This document shows, piece by piece, positions 16,933-27,037 of a stretch of DNA of 64,000 nucleotides. The notes beneath the pieces are model-generated. The model was not told the DNA's origin, ran no database searches, and worked only from the letters and a program-made list of their open reading frames with translations. Position numbers and translations under genes: made by a program. The stretch spans positions 3,654,001-3,718,000 of the forward strand of contig NC_014472.1 of NCBI RefSeq assembly GCF_000153165.2. The letters are read 5' to 3'. Position 1 is the first letter of the stretch; every line of letters begins with the position of its first letter. The stretch comes from Maribacter sp. HTCC2170 (GTDB lineage: Bacteria; Bacteroidota; Bacteroidia; Flavobacteriales; Flavobacteriaceae).

Positions 16933-17274
16933 TTATTGTTCCCCCAATGTAACAATATCTAAATTGTTCAATTCATCAATAGTAATTACTGGGCTTTCCC
17001 CTTTTAAAAACTTATCGCTGACGAATTTCCCAACAAGTTCCGCATCTTCGTATGACGAAAAAGATTTTTTTTCTTGAATTGCAGGAATATACTCCTGCTT
17101 TATTAGTACTTTTTTATTATGAAGAATTTGATAGCCATACCCACAATCCAATTTAAATACTTTGGAGTGGTACCCCGAGCCGTTAATTTCTTGTTTATAC
17201 AATGGTTTTATAAAGTCATAAAAAGCAAAAAAAAGCAAAAATGATATAACTGTAATACTAACAATCTTCCTCAT
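16933..17274 (-). CDS. DUF4907 family membrane-anchored protein
   Basis: A 113-residue protein starting at ATG 17272-17274. One N-terminal hydrophobic segment (about 5-20) acts as a signal anchor. The soluble part has the DUF4907 pattern: GYGYQILHNKKVLIKQEYIPA, then a helix after SSYEDAELVGKFV, and the ending TIDELNNLDIV. Function unknown. It lies 74-84 bases after the kelch gene and 6 bases before the sensor kinase, an arrangement that suggests it delivers or reports a periplasmic signal to the kinase. That role is inference. Confidence 0.72.
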   Translation of the reverse strand: MRKIVSITVISFLLFFAFYDFIKPLYKQEINGSGYHSKVFKLDCGYGYQILHNKKVLIKQEYIPAIQEKKSFSSYEDAELVGKFVSDKFLKGESPVITIDELNNLDIVTLGEQ

Positions 17275-17357
17275 ATTGTTCAAATAATAGGTAAAATGAG
17301 GCTGTGGTAATCAGCCAAGCCCCATTATCTAAATAAACACCAATCAAATCAAAAGAG

Positions 17358-18359
17358 TTAATCTTCATCGTCATATTCATCCATTGGAAAGAACTCATCC
17401 AAATCATCCAAGTACAAACTTCCGGTTCTTCCAAGCCCAATAAATGCTCTATTTGAGTTAGAAAATGCAATAGCATCTTGACGTGTTGCCCCCTCAAAAT
17501 TTGTTTTCACTTCCCAGGTATCAGAAGATGGATCATACTCCCAAACAGAATTTGTAGGGCCATTAATCTCGCCACAAGCATAATAACCGTAGCCGTTCAA
17601 CGTGAAACCTACGGCATTACTTCTAATAATCTGATAGTCATCCTCTTCATCAAGATCTGATTTTTTGGACCAACTCTCTGTTGCAGCCTCAAAAACCCAA
17701 AAATCCTCCAAATAACTACCATTGGAAACTCCTGTTCCCAAATATACTCTGTCTCCTATAGTAAAAGTCGTGGCCGCCCTTCTTTTGTCACCACCAAAAC
17801 CAACTAACTCAGTCCAACTATCTGTGCTTGGGTCATACTTCCAAAAGTCCTTACGATCATTCTCCCCATCAAAACCAGTTCCAAAATAACCAAATCCATT
17901 AATTCCAAATGCAACTGCACTTCTTCTTGGAGTTGAGGGGAATGCGGTAACCTCAATCCAAGTATTGGAACTTGGGTCGTACGAATAAAAATCATTAAGT
18001 TCATTTAACCCGTCGTAGCCAGAACCTAAATAACCTTTTCCATTAATCTCAAAACTAGCCGCGGCATTTCTAGCTACGCCAGGAAAATCGGCTTTTTGCG
18101 ACCAATAATCTCCCTCCATGTCATAAGACCAAAAAGAAGTTAGATAGTCATCCCCGTCATATCCCACGCCCATATACCCTATGTTGTCAATAGTAAACCC
18201 AGAGATGCCGCTCCTTGGGCTTCCATCAAAAACGGACCTATCTATCCAATTACCTATATCCTCATCATCATCATCATTATCATTTGAACAACTGACAATA
18301 AAAGAAATCGATATAGCGAAAATCGACACTATTTTAAAACCATTCACTATTTGCTTCAT
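17358..18359 (-). CDS. kelch-repeat lipoprotein
   Basis: An exported beta-propeller protein of about 333 residues. The signal peptide ends in a lipobox (FIVSC), followed by an Asp-rich linker (NDNDDDDED). At least five kelch-type blades repeat, each with a glycine pair near GYLGSGYDG or GYFGTGFDG and a closing Y-D-P-S-x-D-x-W motif. The acidic tail DEYDDED ends the protein. A second in-frame ATG at 18381-18383 would add eight residues. Kelch lipoproteins of this type often bind other proteins or sialic-acid-like sugars; the ligand is unknown. First gene of the cluster with DUF4907 and the two-component system. Confidence 0.82.
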   Translation of the reverse strand: MKQIVNGFKIVSIFAISISFIVSCSNDNDDDDEDIGNWIDRSVFDGSPRSGISGFTIDNIGYMGVGYDGDDYLTSFWSYDMEGDYWSQKADFPGVARNAAASFEINGKGYLGSGYDGLNELNDFYSYDPSSNTWIEVTAFPSTPRRSAVAFGINGFGYFGTGFDGENDRKDFWKYDPSTDSWTELVGFGGDKRRAATTFTIGDRVYLGTGVSNGSYLEDFWVFEAATESWSKKSDLDEEDDYQIIRSNAVGFTLNGYGYYACGEINGPTNSVWEYDPSSDTWEVKTNFEGATRQDAIAFSNSNRAFIGLGRTGSLYLDDLDEFFPMDEYDDED

Positions 18360-18596
18360 TTTCAATAATTTGTATTGTTTCATATTGTCCCAAAACTATA
18401 TCAACCTATTTCAAGCAGGAAATGGAATATATAAAACTCCGTTTTTAACATATAAAAAACCAAAATTCATCTACGAACCTGATATTATTTTTCATAGTGA
18501 TAATATTGGTGTTGGTCTCATAAGATTTTGCTTTCGTCTATTGCGGTTTTTAAACTGTTCTTCTACTAATACTTTTACTTCAAACTTAAAGAGGTA

Positions 18597-19928
18597 ATGA
18601 AAAAAATGTTATGGCTTATATGCCCATTATTAATTGGGATAAACTCCTGCACCAAGGAAAATCCAAATGATTCCGATTTTGTGGTTGGAGATATATTTAC
18701 AGATAGCAATATCAGGGTCATTCTTATTGATACGATGACCGTTGAATCTTCTACAATGAAATATGATAGCGTCCCTACCTCTCAATCCTCAAGAATATTG
18801 GTTGGCAAATACACAGATTCCATTTTTGGAACTGTTAAGAGTTCAAGCTATATGGAATTGGTACCATCAAAGTATTCCATTGATACCGAGGCCGAATACG
18901 ATAGTATTGCCTTCTATCTAAAATTCGACAACTACTATTACAATGATACATTACAAAACAATACTATACATGTAAAGCAATTAAGTGAGAACCTAAAGCC
19001 CAATGACGATAGTGGTTTTTATAATACCAGTGAGGCATCGTTCTTTGAAGATGATCTGGGCTCAATGTCATACAAGCCAAGACCTTTGGATACTGATTCT
19101 TTGGAAATAAAACTAACGGATGTTTTTGGGAGAGAACTGTTTAAACAGTTTCAAGACAAGTCAATTGTCCATTTAGACGAATTCAAAGCTTTTTTCAAGG
19201 GTATAAGTTTACAGCCTGATGAAGGGGACAATGGATCTATAATTGGTTTTTCAAAAACTTCTGCATCTAGCTTCATTCGACTTTATTTTAGTACTTCAGA
19301 GGAAAATGATCGCGTTCAAAATTACATTGATTTTTACATAGATTCCGGTAGTTCCCCTATTCCTTTTTTCAATCAAGTCACTGCACAGGAACCTAATGAA
19401 TATTTGAAATTCTTAACCGATAAAGAAATCAATTTAAATAGTTCAGACTCTGAAAATATGAGTTTCATACAATCCGGTATAGGTATTGCAACCAGAATTG
19501 AATTTCCTTTTGTCAAATCTATATATGAAATACAAGGAGAGGGAACCATTCTCGATGCCGTCTTGAAAATAAGGCCTGTGAGCACAACATATGATAACCA
19601 TGTTATTCTTCGAGACACCTTGTCAGTATTTTTAGCCGACGAAAATAATGATCTGACCAAACAATTATTCATTAGTGATATTGAGCCAGTGCGAGCGATT
19701 CTCAATAGAGACAATCAAGAGTTTAATGACATTTTTTACGAGCTACCCTTAGGTAGTTATATTGACCAATTGCTTTTAGCAGAAAGGGATACGAAAGAAG
19801 CACTTGTTTTACTTCCTGACAATTACAATTCCACGGTTGACCGCTTTGTTTTGAATGGGAATAACAATTCTAATGATCTTGTCACTTTACAAATTACGTA
19901 TGCTATTTATGATGAAGATGAAAACTAA
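18597..19928 (+). CDS. DUF4270 family lipoprotein
   Basis: A 443-residue Bacteroidetes outer-surface lipoprotein. Signal peptide residues 1-17 end in a lipobox (GINSC, then TKEN). The family pattern is present: GDIFTDSNIRVILIDTMTVESST, then SRILVGKYTDSIFG, and YDSIAFYLKFDNYY around residue 105. Function unknown. Its 3' end overlaps the start of the outer-membrane barrel gene by about 20 bases, so the two are probably made together and may form a surface complex. It is divergent from the kelch gene with about 240 bases between. Confidence 0.82.
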   Translation: MKKMLWLICPLLIGINSCTKENPNDSDFVVGDIFTDSNIRVILIDTMTVESSTMKYDSVPTSQSSRILVGKYTDSIFGTVKSSSYMELVPSKYSIDTEAEYDSIAFYLKFDNYYYNDTLQNNTIHVKQLSENLKPNDDSGFYNTSEASFFEDDLGSMSYKPRPLDTDSLEIKLTDVFGRELFKQFQDKSIVHLDEFKAFFKGISLQPDEGDNGSIIGFSKTSASSFIRLYFSTSEENDRVQNYIDFYIDSGSSPIPFFNQVTAQEPNEYLKFLTDKEINLNSSDSENMSFIQSGIGIATRIEFPFVKSIYEIQGEGTILDAVLKIRPVSTTYDNHVILRDTLSVFLADENNDLTKQLFISDIEPVRAILNRDNQEFNDIFYELPLGSYIDQLLLAERDTKEALVLLPDNYNSTVDRFVLNGNNNSNDLVTLQITYAIYDEDEN

Positions 19929-21168
19929 ATTCTTAATCTTAGTGACATTGAATGTAATGTCTTTTAATACCGAGGGGTTAGCACAATCCGAAGCGTTGAC
20001 CAGTTCACCATATTCTTTATATGGTCTAGGCATAATCAATCAGACAAGTATTGGAAAATCAAATGGGATTGGCTATACCGGAATTGGATTGAAAACCGAA
20101 ACGGAAATCAACAATCTAAATCCGGCTAATTTTTCCTTAATCCCAAAAAACTCTTTTTTCTATGACATGGGTATTTCCTACGAACATAACAACTATAGTA
20201 ATACAGGAAACAATGAGACAAGGAAAACTTTCAATTTTTCCAACTTGGCCCTCGCTTTTCGCATAACTGATGGTTTGGGAGCCGGTTTTGTCATGGTACC
20301 ATACAGTGATGTTGGGTATTCCCTTGTTGGTATTCAAACCAATATTGAAGGAACCAATGAAACCTTTGAAAGTAATGTAACGGGTTTAGGGGGACTGAAT
20401 GACCTTAAATTCAATCTTGGATATGAGGTAACCCAGGGTTTGAGGTTAGGAGCAAGTGCTTCTTTTCTTTTTGGGAATATTGAGGAAGATGAATCTTTTC
20501 TAATTAGCAATAGTTCTTTTCAGTTAAACGAAACAACAAATTATAGCGGTGTGCGTCTTGGCCTGGGAATGCAATACGACATTAATAAAGATTTCACCTT
20601 TGGCAGCACAATCCAATTCCCCACCAGTTTAAGTGGAAATTTAAAGCGATCGGTACTGAAGAACCTTGATGGTTCAAACATAACTGTTGAGGATAATGAA
20701 ACGGATAACACTGCTGACTTTAATATACCTCTTGAATTGGGGTTTGGACTAAGTGCTAAATTCCTTGAATCCTTAACACTAAGTGCTGATTATAAAAAGA
20801 ATTTTTGGGAGACAACAGGTCAGACGGAAAACTTAGGTGAGTACACAGATCAAAACATATATGCTTTCGGTTTGGAATATCTAAAGAATCCTTATGGATT
20901 TAAGTACGGTGAACGCATTAGATATAGAGCTGGGTTTAATTACGACAACGGCTATTTATCCCTTAACAAGGTCAAAATCGACGGTTTCAATATTACTGCA
21001 GGTGTTGGTTTTCCTATAAATAGAAAGACCAATTCAATAATCAACCTTTCTTATGGTTACGGTTCCAAAGGACAGATACAAAATATACTTGTAAAGGAGG
21101 ATTATCATTTGATTACAATTAATTTTAGTTTAGAAGATATTTGGTTTAAAAAACGAAAAATATATTAA
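19909..21168 (+). CDS. outer-membrane beta-barrel protein (OmpP1/FadL-like)
   Basis: About 419 residues from the ATG cluster at 19909-19920. A signal peptide (ending ...GLAQ near residue 26) precedes SSPYSLYGLGIINQ and the NLNPANFSLIPKNS segment, which is the N-terminal plug-like motif of the FadL/OmpP1 class. Alternating amphipathic strands continue to the end, and the last strand ends in a hydrophobic residue pattern near INFSLEDIWF. Such barrels move hydrophobic compounds across the outer membrane, but here the substrate is unknown. Translationally coupled to the DUF4270 lipoprotein. Confidence 0.8.
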   Translation: MMKMKTKFLILVTLNVMSFNTEGLAQSEALTSSPYSLYGLGIINQTSIGKSNGIGYTGIGLKTETEINNLNPANFSLIPKNSFFYDMGISYEHNNYSNTGNNETRKTFNFSNLALAFRITDGLGAGFVMVPYSDVGYSLVGIQTNIEGTNETFESNVTGLGGLNDLKFNLGYEVTQGLRLGASASFLFGNIEEDESFLISNSSFQLNETTNYSGVRLGLGMQYDINKDFTFGSTIQFPTSLSGNLKRSVLKNLDGSNITVEDNETDNTADFNIPLELGFGLSAKFLESLTLSADYKKNFWETTGQTENLGEYTDQNIYAFGLEYLKNPYGFKYGERIRYRAGFNYDNGYLSLNKVKIDGFNITAGVGFPINRKTNSIINLSYGYGSKGQIQNILVKEDYHLITINFSLEDIWFKKRKIY

Positions 21169-21216
21169 CTAAAATCAAGGATTCTCGCACTTTCCTTACA
21201 AGTTGAATTTATAACC

Positions 21217-21249
21217 AAAAAAAAGCCCCGACATTTTTGTCGGGGCCTT
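21217..21249 (-). terminator. rpsA terminator, possibly bidirectional
   Basis: A strong GC-rich hairpin has arms GCCCCGACA (21225-21233) and TGTCGGGGC (21238-21246) and a four-base loop. Eight A on the left give a U-run on the minus strand after rpsA. The weaker T-run on the right could also stop the plus-strand barrel gene. Confidence 0.85.
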
Positions 21250-21289
21250 TGGATTCCAATTAATTTTGGAATTACTATAATAATGGAAC

Positions 21290-23167
21290 TTATTTCTTTT
21301 TAGAATCAGCTTCCATCTTATCTTTCAACGCCTGTAACGCATCATTGGCATCACCTAAAGTAGGTTTGGCCTCATCTGCACTTGCTTTAGCTCTTTTAAC
21401 CGCCGCTTTTACATTACGTTTCTCTTCTTCTCTAAAGATAGCTGTATGACTAGCAACTACACGTTTAAAGTCTTTATTGAATTCAATGATCTTAAATTCT
21501 GCTTCTTCGCCTTTGGCCAATTTCTTCCCGTCTTCTTTTTCTAAATGACGTTGTGGAACAAATGCAGTAATATCATCATTAAAATCAATAGTAGCTCCTT
21601 TGTCAACTATTTCTGTGATAGATGCCTTGTGAACTGTATCAAGAGCAAACTCGCTTTCATACTTGTCCCAAGGATTCTCAGTGGTCTGCTTGTGACCTAA
21701 ACTTAGTTTACGCCCTTCAACATCCAATTCTAAAACCTCAACTTCCAAAGTATCTCCAACAGTAACAAATTCTGATGGGTGTTTGATTTTCTTAGTCCAA
21801 GAAAGATCAGAGATATAAATAAGGCCATCAATACCTTCTTCCAATTCTAAGAACACACCAAAATTGGTGAAGTTTCTAACAATACCTTTATGTTTAGATC
21901 CAACAGGGTATTTAGTTGTAATATCGGTCCATGGGTCTGGAGTCAATTGCTTGATACCAAGAGACATTTTACGATCTTCACGATCCAGTGTCAATACAAC
22001 CGCTTCTACCTCATCACCAACTTTCACGAAATCCTGAGCCGAACGTAAGTGCGTAGACCAAGACATTTCAGAAACGTGGATAAGACCTTCAACACCTTCA
22101 ACAACTTCGATAAACGCACCGTAATCTGCAATTACAACTACTTTACCTTTAACTTTGTCTCCGATTTTAATGTCTTCACTAAGCGCATCCCATGGGTGCT
22201 TCTCTAATTGCTTAAGACCTAATTGAATTCTTGATTTGTTTTCATCAAAGTCAAGGATTACAACGTTCAATTTCTGGTCAAGCTCAACAACCTCATTCGG
22301 GTGGTTGATTCTACTCCAAGAAAGGTCTGTAATATGAACAAGACCATCAACACCTCCAAGATCAATAAAGACACCGTAAGAAGTAATATTTTTAACAACA
22401 CCTTCAAGTACTTGACCTTTTTCAAGTTGACTGATGATTTCTTTTTTCTGTTCTTCGATATCCGCTTCGATAAGCGCTTTATGAGAAACAACAACGTTTT
22501 TGAATTCGTGGTTTATTTTAACCACTTTGAATTCCATTGTTTTGTTTACATACTGATCGTAATCCCTAATCGGCTTAACGTCAATTTGAGAACCTGGTAA
22601 GAAAGCTTCGATACCGAAGACATCGACAATCATACCACCTTTAGTTCTGCATTTTACGAAACCACTAACAATCTCTTCTTTGTCATGGGCAGCGTTAACC
22701 CTGTCCCAAGCCATGATTGTTCTGGCCTTTCTATGCGAAAGTACCAACTGACCACTTTTATCCTCACGAATATCAATCAACACCTCTACTTGATCACCAA
22801 CCTTTAAATCAGGGTTGTAACGAAATTCGTTTAGAGATATAACACCTTCAGATTTTGCGTTAATATCGATAATCGCTTCACGATCTGTTAAGTATACTAC
22901 TGTACCTTTAACAACCTCTTCATCTGCTGTATCGACAAAATTTTCGGCAACCAATGTTTCAAACTCCTGAAGTTTAGAGTCTTCTACACGTTCTATGCCT
23001 TGTTCGTACTTCTCCCAGTCAAAGTTTTCTAAAAATTCTTTTGGGTCTTGTACTGGTGTCTCCACCTTTGTTTCTTGAGTTGCTTCAGTAGTCTCTTCTA
23101 CTGTTTTAACTTCTTGGGTAGCTTCAGTAGTTTCTTCTACTGCTTTTGTTGCTTTTTCTTCAGCCAT
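21290..23167 (-). CDS. rpsA: 30S ribosomal protein S1
   Basis: S1 helps mRNA bind the 30S subunit, which matters in this phylum because Shine-Dalgarno pairing is rarely used. The protein is 625 residues from ATG 23165-23167 (MAEEKATK). After an acidic N-terminus with two copies of a 13-residue repeat (VEETTEATQEVKT and VEETTEATQETKV) come six S1 domains. Domains 3-6 are clearest: GVVKNITSYGVFIDLGG, GKVVVIADYGAFIEV, GIVRNFTNFGVFLEL and the divergent KASITEIVDKGATIDF. An in-frame extension to 23287 would cover the promoter region and is rejected. Confidence 0.95.
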   Translation of the reverse strand: MAEEKATKAVEETTEATQEVKTVEETTEATQETKVETPVQDPKEFLENFDWEKYEQGIERVEDSKLQEFETLVAENFVDTADEEVVKGTVVYLTDREAIIDINAKSEGVISLNEFRYNPDLKVGDQVEVLIDIREDKSGQLVLSHRKARTIMAWDRVNAAHDKEEIVSGFVKCRTKGGMIVDVFGIEAFLPGSQIDVKPIRDYDQYVNKTMEFKVVKINHEFKNVVVSHKALIEADIEEQKKEIISQLEKGQVLEGVVKNITSYGVFIDLGGVDGLVHITDLSWSRINHPNEVVELDQKLNVVILDFDENKSRIQLGLKQLEKHPWDALSEDIKIGDKVKGKVVVIADYGAFIEVVEGVEGLIHVSEMSWSTHLRSAQDFVKVGDEVEAVVLTLDREDRKMSLGIKQLTPDPWTDITTKYPVGSKHKGIVRNFTNFGVFLELEEGIDGLIYISDLSWTKKIKHPSEFVTVGDTLEVEVLELDVEGRKLSLGHKQTTENPWDKYESEFALDTVHKASITEIVDKGATIDFNDDITAFVPQRHLEKEDGKKLAKGEEAEFKIIEFNKDFKRVVASHTAIFREEEKRNVKAAVKRAKASADEAKPTLGDANDALQALKDKMEADSKKK

Positions 23168-23315
23168 TTGCTGATCTAAATTTGTATTCTGTAGTGCTAC
23201 AAGAGTTAAGCAATTACCACAGAAGATGTTATATGTTTTTCTATTGTATCCTTTTTCCTCTTGATTCTTTGCAAAAAAGGAGTGCAAAACTACGATTTTA
23301 TTATCTATTTACAAA
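23168..23315 (-). promoter_or_regulatory. rpsA promoter and long 5' leader
   Basis: On the minus strand TTTG (23315-23312), 19 bases, then TAGTTTTG (23292-23285) is a full match to the Bacteroidetes promoter. Transcription would start near 23279, leaving a leader of about 110 bases before the S1 start codon. Such a length would allow autoregulation of S1 translation, as known in Escherichia coli; no specific structure was assigned. Confidence 0.65.
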
Positions 23316-23429
23316 CAAGTATTACAGTTAGATATATGTCTTACTAGTATTTCATCCATTTTTTCGTTAAATAGTGCATTAATTGTTATCTTCCCGCCTA
23401 TAAATATTAACCGTAAATAAATTACAACT

Positions 23430-23810
23430 ATGAGCGTTAAAGCAAAATACCAAGCAGTTTTAGATCTTGGTGAATCATTGGCCATCCAGGATGGAAAAGT
23501 TACCGAAGAAAATGGAGTGTTGAAAATTAAAGGTATGGCCGGAACACAATATGAAAAAAATCTATTGTGGGATAAAATCAAAGAAATAGGTGGTGACCAA
23601 CCTTACGATTTAAAAGCCAATATAACTGTCGCTGATGATTCAGTTTTTCACAGGCATACAGTAAAAAGTGGAGAGTCTTTAAGCAAGATTGCAAAACACT
23701 ATTATGGTGATGCCATGAAGTACAAGCAAATATTTGCTGCGAATACGGATCAACTCAAAAACCCTGATATTATTCATCCTGATCAGGTTTTGGTGATTCC
23801 AAATCCATAA
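23430..23810 (+). CDS. BON/LysM-domain protein (Kbp/YgaU-like)
   Basis: A 126-residue protein without signal peptide. Residues 1-70 resemble a BON domain (LGESLAIQDGKVTEENGVLKIKG), and residues 75-125 are a LysM domain (HTVKSGESLSKIAKHYYGDAMKYKQIFAAN, ending HPDQVLVIPN). The two-domain order is that of Escherichia coli Kbp, a cytoplasmic potassium-binding protein. By analogy it may sense potassium, but LysM could also bind peptidoglycan if the protein were exported. Single gene, divergent from rpsA and facing cmk across a shared terminator. Confidence 0.88.
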   Translation: MSVKAKYQAVLDLGESLAIQDGKVTEENGVLKIKGMAGTQYEKNLLWDKIKEIGGDQPYDLKANITVADDSVFHRHTVKSGESLSKIAKHYYGDAMKYKQIFAANTDQLKNPDIIHPDQVLVIPNP

Positions 23811-23831
23811 GAATCAGGTAATCCTAATATT

Positions 23832-23866
23832 AAAAAGAGACGTTCAATGAACGTCTCTTTTTTGTT
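23832..23866. terminator. bidirectional terminator between the LysM gene and cmk
   Basis: Near-perfect palindrome: arms at 23832-23846 and 23848-23862 centred on one A, with A-run on the left and T-run on the right. Its left arm contains the end of cmk, so the last cmk codons and stop form part of the hairpin. Confidence 0.85.
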
Positions 23867-24551
23867 TCTTGATTACCCGATTGGTAAAATCCAGTATTCG
23901 GTTAAATTGTTCCTCAAGCCCCATATCGCTATTATCAAAGGTGATTGCATCTTCGGCTTTTGTCAATGGGGAAATTTCTCTGTGCGTATCAATATAATCT
24001 CTGTGCTCTACATTCTTTAGTACTTCCCCATAACTTACATCTTCCCCTTTATCCAACAACTCCTTATAGCGTCTAGTTGCCCTTTTTTCAGGAGAGGCTG
24101 TCATGAAAATCTTGAGTTCCGCATTTGGAAAAACTACTGTACCTATATCCCTACCGTCCATCACAATTCCTTTTTCAAGACCCATTTGTTTTTGGATCAG
24201 CACCAATTTTTTACGCACGTCTTCGATAGTAGCCACTTTACTCACCAATCTAGATACCTCCATCGTCCTAATTTTACGTTCTACATTTTTATTGTTCAAA
24301 TGCATTTCTGCAAAACCTATAGTATCATTATAAATAAACTTTAAATTGATGTTTTTCAAATCACCAACCAATCCATCAATATCACTTTTATTTTCAGTCA
24401 CATAACCTTTCTCCATGGCATAAAGTGTCACCGCCCTGTACATGGCCCCTGTGTCAACATAAATGTAACCCAGCACTTTTGCCAATTGCTTTGCAATTGT
24501 GCTTTTACCTGTTGAGGAATAGCCATCTATGGCTATGGTGATTTTTTCCAT
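23844..24551 (-). CDS. cmk: (d)CMP kinase
   Basis: Cytidylate kinase phosphorylates CMP and dCMP with ATP. The 235-residue protein has the P-loop GYSSTGKSTIAKQL at 9-22, the CMP-binding YVDTGAMYRA near 31, the DGRDIGTVVFPNAELKIF block near 130-147, and the lid arginines in RATRRYKEL. The final residues (KRDVH and stop) are encoded inside the terminator hairpin. lon lies 35 bases upstream on the same strand, so the two may be co-transcribed. Confidence 0.95.
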   Translation of the reverse strand: MEKITIAIDGYSSTGKSTIAKQLAKVLGYIYVDTGAMYRAVTLYAMEKGYVTENKSDIDGLVGDLKNINLKFIYNDTIGFAEMHLNNKNVERKIRTMEVSRLVSKVATIEDVRKKLVLIQKQMGLEKGIVMDGRDIGTVVFPNAELKIFMTASPEKRATRRYKELLDKGEDVSYGEVLKNVEHRDYIDTHREISPLTKAEDAITFDNSDMGLEEQFNRILDFTNRVIKKQKRDVH

Positions 24552-24586
24552 GATTAAAAATAAACAGAAAAAAGAGTCATACTAAA

Positions 24587-27037
24587 CTAAAGTTTCTTGG
24601 CATTTTTTACTTTCTGTTTTGTAATTGCCAAGTCTATTACTTCACTCATATCAGAAACATAATTAAATGTAAGTCCTTTCAAATAATCCTCTTTGATCTC
24701 TAAAATATCTTTTCTGTTTTCTTCACACAAGATTATTTCCTTGATTTTCGCCCTCTTGGCAGCAAGGATCTTTTCTTTTATACCCCCAACTGGCAAAACT
24801 TTTCCGCGAAGGGTTATTTCACCGGTCATTGCCAAACTCTTCTTTACTTTTCTTTGAGTGAATAAAGAAACCAATGAAGTCAACATTGTAATACCTGCAC
24901 TAGGGCCATCTTTTGGAGTTGCACCTTCTGGAACATGTATATGTACATTGTATTTATCAAAGATAGCTGGATCTATACCAAAACTGTCGGCGTTGGATTT
25001 TATATATTCCATCGCAATGGTAGCCGATTCTTTCATGACCTTACCTAAATTTCCGGTAATGTTCAGGGCACCTTTTCCTTTGGACAAAATTGATTCGATA
25101 AAAAGAATGTCACCGCCAACACGTGTCCACGCCAAACCCGTTACCACACCTGCGACATCATTATTTTCATATTTATCCCTTTCCATACGCGCGGGTCCCA
25201 AAATCTTCTCAACATCCTCATTACTTATTTTGATGTTGTACTCTTCCTCTATGGCAATAGATTTTGCGGCATAACGAACAACTTTTGCGATTTGTTTTTC
25301 CAAAGAACGTACACCAGATTCCCTTGTGTAACCCTCTACAATCTTTTCTAATTGTCGTTTACCTATTTTAAGGTCCTTTGTGCCAAGGCCGTGCTCTTTT
25401 AATTGTTTGGGCAATAAATGTCTTTTGGCAATTTCAACTTTTTCCTCGATAGTATAGCCTGATACATTTATTATCTCCATTCTATCTCGTAACGCAGGTT
25501 GAATGGTGGCCAAACTGTTAGCAGTTGCTATGAACATAACCTTGGACAAATCATATCCCATTTCAAGGAAGTTGTCATAAAACTCAGAATTCTGCTCTGG
25601 ATCCAATACCTCAAGCATTGCCGACGAAGGGTCACCTTGATGACTGCTTGCCAATTTATCAATCTCATCAAGAATAAAAACTGGGTTCGATGTACCCGCT
25701 TTTTTCAAACTTTGAACAATACGTCCCGGCATGGCACCTATGTAAGTTTTTCGATGTCCTCGAATCTCAGCCTCATCCCTTAGGCCACCTAATGACATAC
25801 GCACATATTCACGACCTAATGCCTCTGCTACAGATTTACCCAAAGATGTCTTTCCTGTTCCTGGAGGGCCAAATAAGCAAAGTATCGGAGACTTCATATC
25901 GTTTCGAAGTTTCAATACAGCCAAATATTCTATTATACGTCTTTTCACGTCCTCGAGACCATAATGATCACGGTCCAAAATCTTTTGGGCTCTCTTTAAA
26001 TCAAATTTATCTTTTGAAAATTCATTCCAAGGCAAATCAATGAATAAGTCCAAATAATTTCTTTGAATGGAATATTCAGCAACCTGCGGATTCATGCGCT
26101 GCATTTTTGCCAATTCCTTTTCAAAATGTTCACCAATCTTAGTATCCCATTTTTTATCCTTTGCCTTAACCCTCATCTCCGCAATCTCTTCGTCATATGA
26201 AACACCCCCCAATTCCTCTTGAATGGTTTTCATTTGTTGATGAAGAAAATATTCGCGTTGCTGTTGGTCCATATCACTACGAACCTTTGATTGAATGTCA
26301 TTTTTCAGTTCCAATTTCTGAAGTTCAACATTCATATACTTCAACGTGGTCAATGCTCTTTCTTGCAGATTACCAATCTCAAGCAATTCTTGCTTTTCCT
26401 TAACATCTAAATTAAGGTTGGAAGAAACAAAGTTTATCAAAAACGAATTACTCTGAATATTCTTTATAGCAAAAGATGCCTCGCTAGGAATATTAGGGTT
26501 GTCCCTAATTATTTTTAGAGAAAGATCTTTGATCGATTCTATTATCGCCAAAAACTCCTGACCGTCCTTTTCTGGTCTTTCCTCCAAAGTTTCCCTAACC
26601 GTTGCTGTCATATAAGGTTTCTCAGTAAGTACCTCGGCTACCTCGAATCGTTTTTTACCTTGAATTATCACTGTAGTATTACCATCTGGCATTTGTAGAA
26701 CCCTTAAAATTCTGGCTACGGTGCCTAAGGTGTGAATATCATTTACCCCTGGGTTTTCGGTCTTTTCGTCTTTCTGCGCAACAACACCAATTACTTTTGA
26801 ACCGTTGTTCGCATCTTTTATCAACTTAATTGATTTATCTCTGCCTGCGGTAATAGGAATAACAACACCTGGAAACAACACTGTGTTTCTCAAAGGCAAA
26901 ATTGGTAAGGTTTCAGGTAAACCTTCATTGTTCATCTCCTCTTCATCCTCGGGGGTCAATAACGGTATCAACTCAGCATCCTGGTCAATACTTTGTAAAG
27001 ACATATTGTCAAAATTTGAAAATTTGGAATCTCCCAT
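24587..27037 (-). CDS. lon: ATP-dependent protease La (Lon)
   Basis: Lon degrades misfolded and regulatory proteins. The 816-residue chain has the N-terminal LON substrate domain ([19 protein letters not shown]), a coiled-coil region (about 230-300), the AAA+ module with Walker [13 protein letters not shown] and Walker [11 protein letters not shown], and the C-terminal protease domain. The catalytic Ser is in [10 protein letters not shown], with the Lys in [18 protein letters not shown]. It is longer at the N-terminus by about 30 acidic residues compared with Escherichia coli Lon, as in other flavobacteria. No CIRCE or other heat-shock operator was recognised upstream. Confidence 0.96.
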   Translation of the reverse strand: MGDSKFSNFDNMSLQSIDQDAELIPLLTPEDEEEMNNEGLPETLPILPLRNTVLFPGVVIPITAGRDKSIKLIKDANNGSKVIGVVAQKDEKTENPGVNDIHTLGTVARILRVLQMPDGNTTVIIQGKKRFEVAEVLTEKPYMTATVRETLEERPEKDGQEFLAIIESIKDLSLKIIRDNPNIPSEASFAIKNIQSNSFLINFVSSNLNLDVKEKQELLEIGNLQERALTTLKYMNVELQKLELKNDIQSKVRSDMDQQQREYFLHQQMKTIQEELGGVSYDEEIAEMRVKAKDKKWDTKIGEHFEKELAKMQRMNPQVAEYSIQRNYLDLFIDLPWNEFSKDKFDLKRAQKILDRDHYGLEDVKRRIIEYLAVLKLRNDMKSPILCLFGPPGTGKTSLGKSVAEALGREYVRMSLGGLRDEAEIRGHRKTYIGAMPGRIVQSLKKAGTSNPVFILDEIDKLASSHQGDPSSAMLEVLDPEQNSEFYDNFLEMGYDLSKVMFIATANSLATIQPALRDRMEIINVSGYTIEEKVEIAKRHLLPKQLKEHGLGTKDLKIGKRQLEKIVEGYTRESGVRSLEKQIAKVVRYAAKSIAIEEEYNIKISNEDVEKILGPARMERDKYENNDVAGVVTGLAWTRVGGDILFIESILSKGKGALNITGNLGKVMKESATIAMEYIKSNADSFGIDPAIFDKYNVHIHVPEGATPKDGPSAGITMLTSLVSLFTQRKVKKSLAMTGEITLRGKVLPVGGIKEKILAAKRAKIKEIILCEENRKDILEIKEDYLKGLTFNYVSDMSEVIDLAITKQKVKNAKKL

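Noticed and set aside
23168-23287. Extension of rpsA upstream of MAEEK by 40 codons
   Set aside because: It would start inside the predicted promoter, and the extra residues do not resemble any S1 N-terminus.
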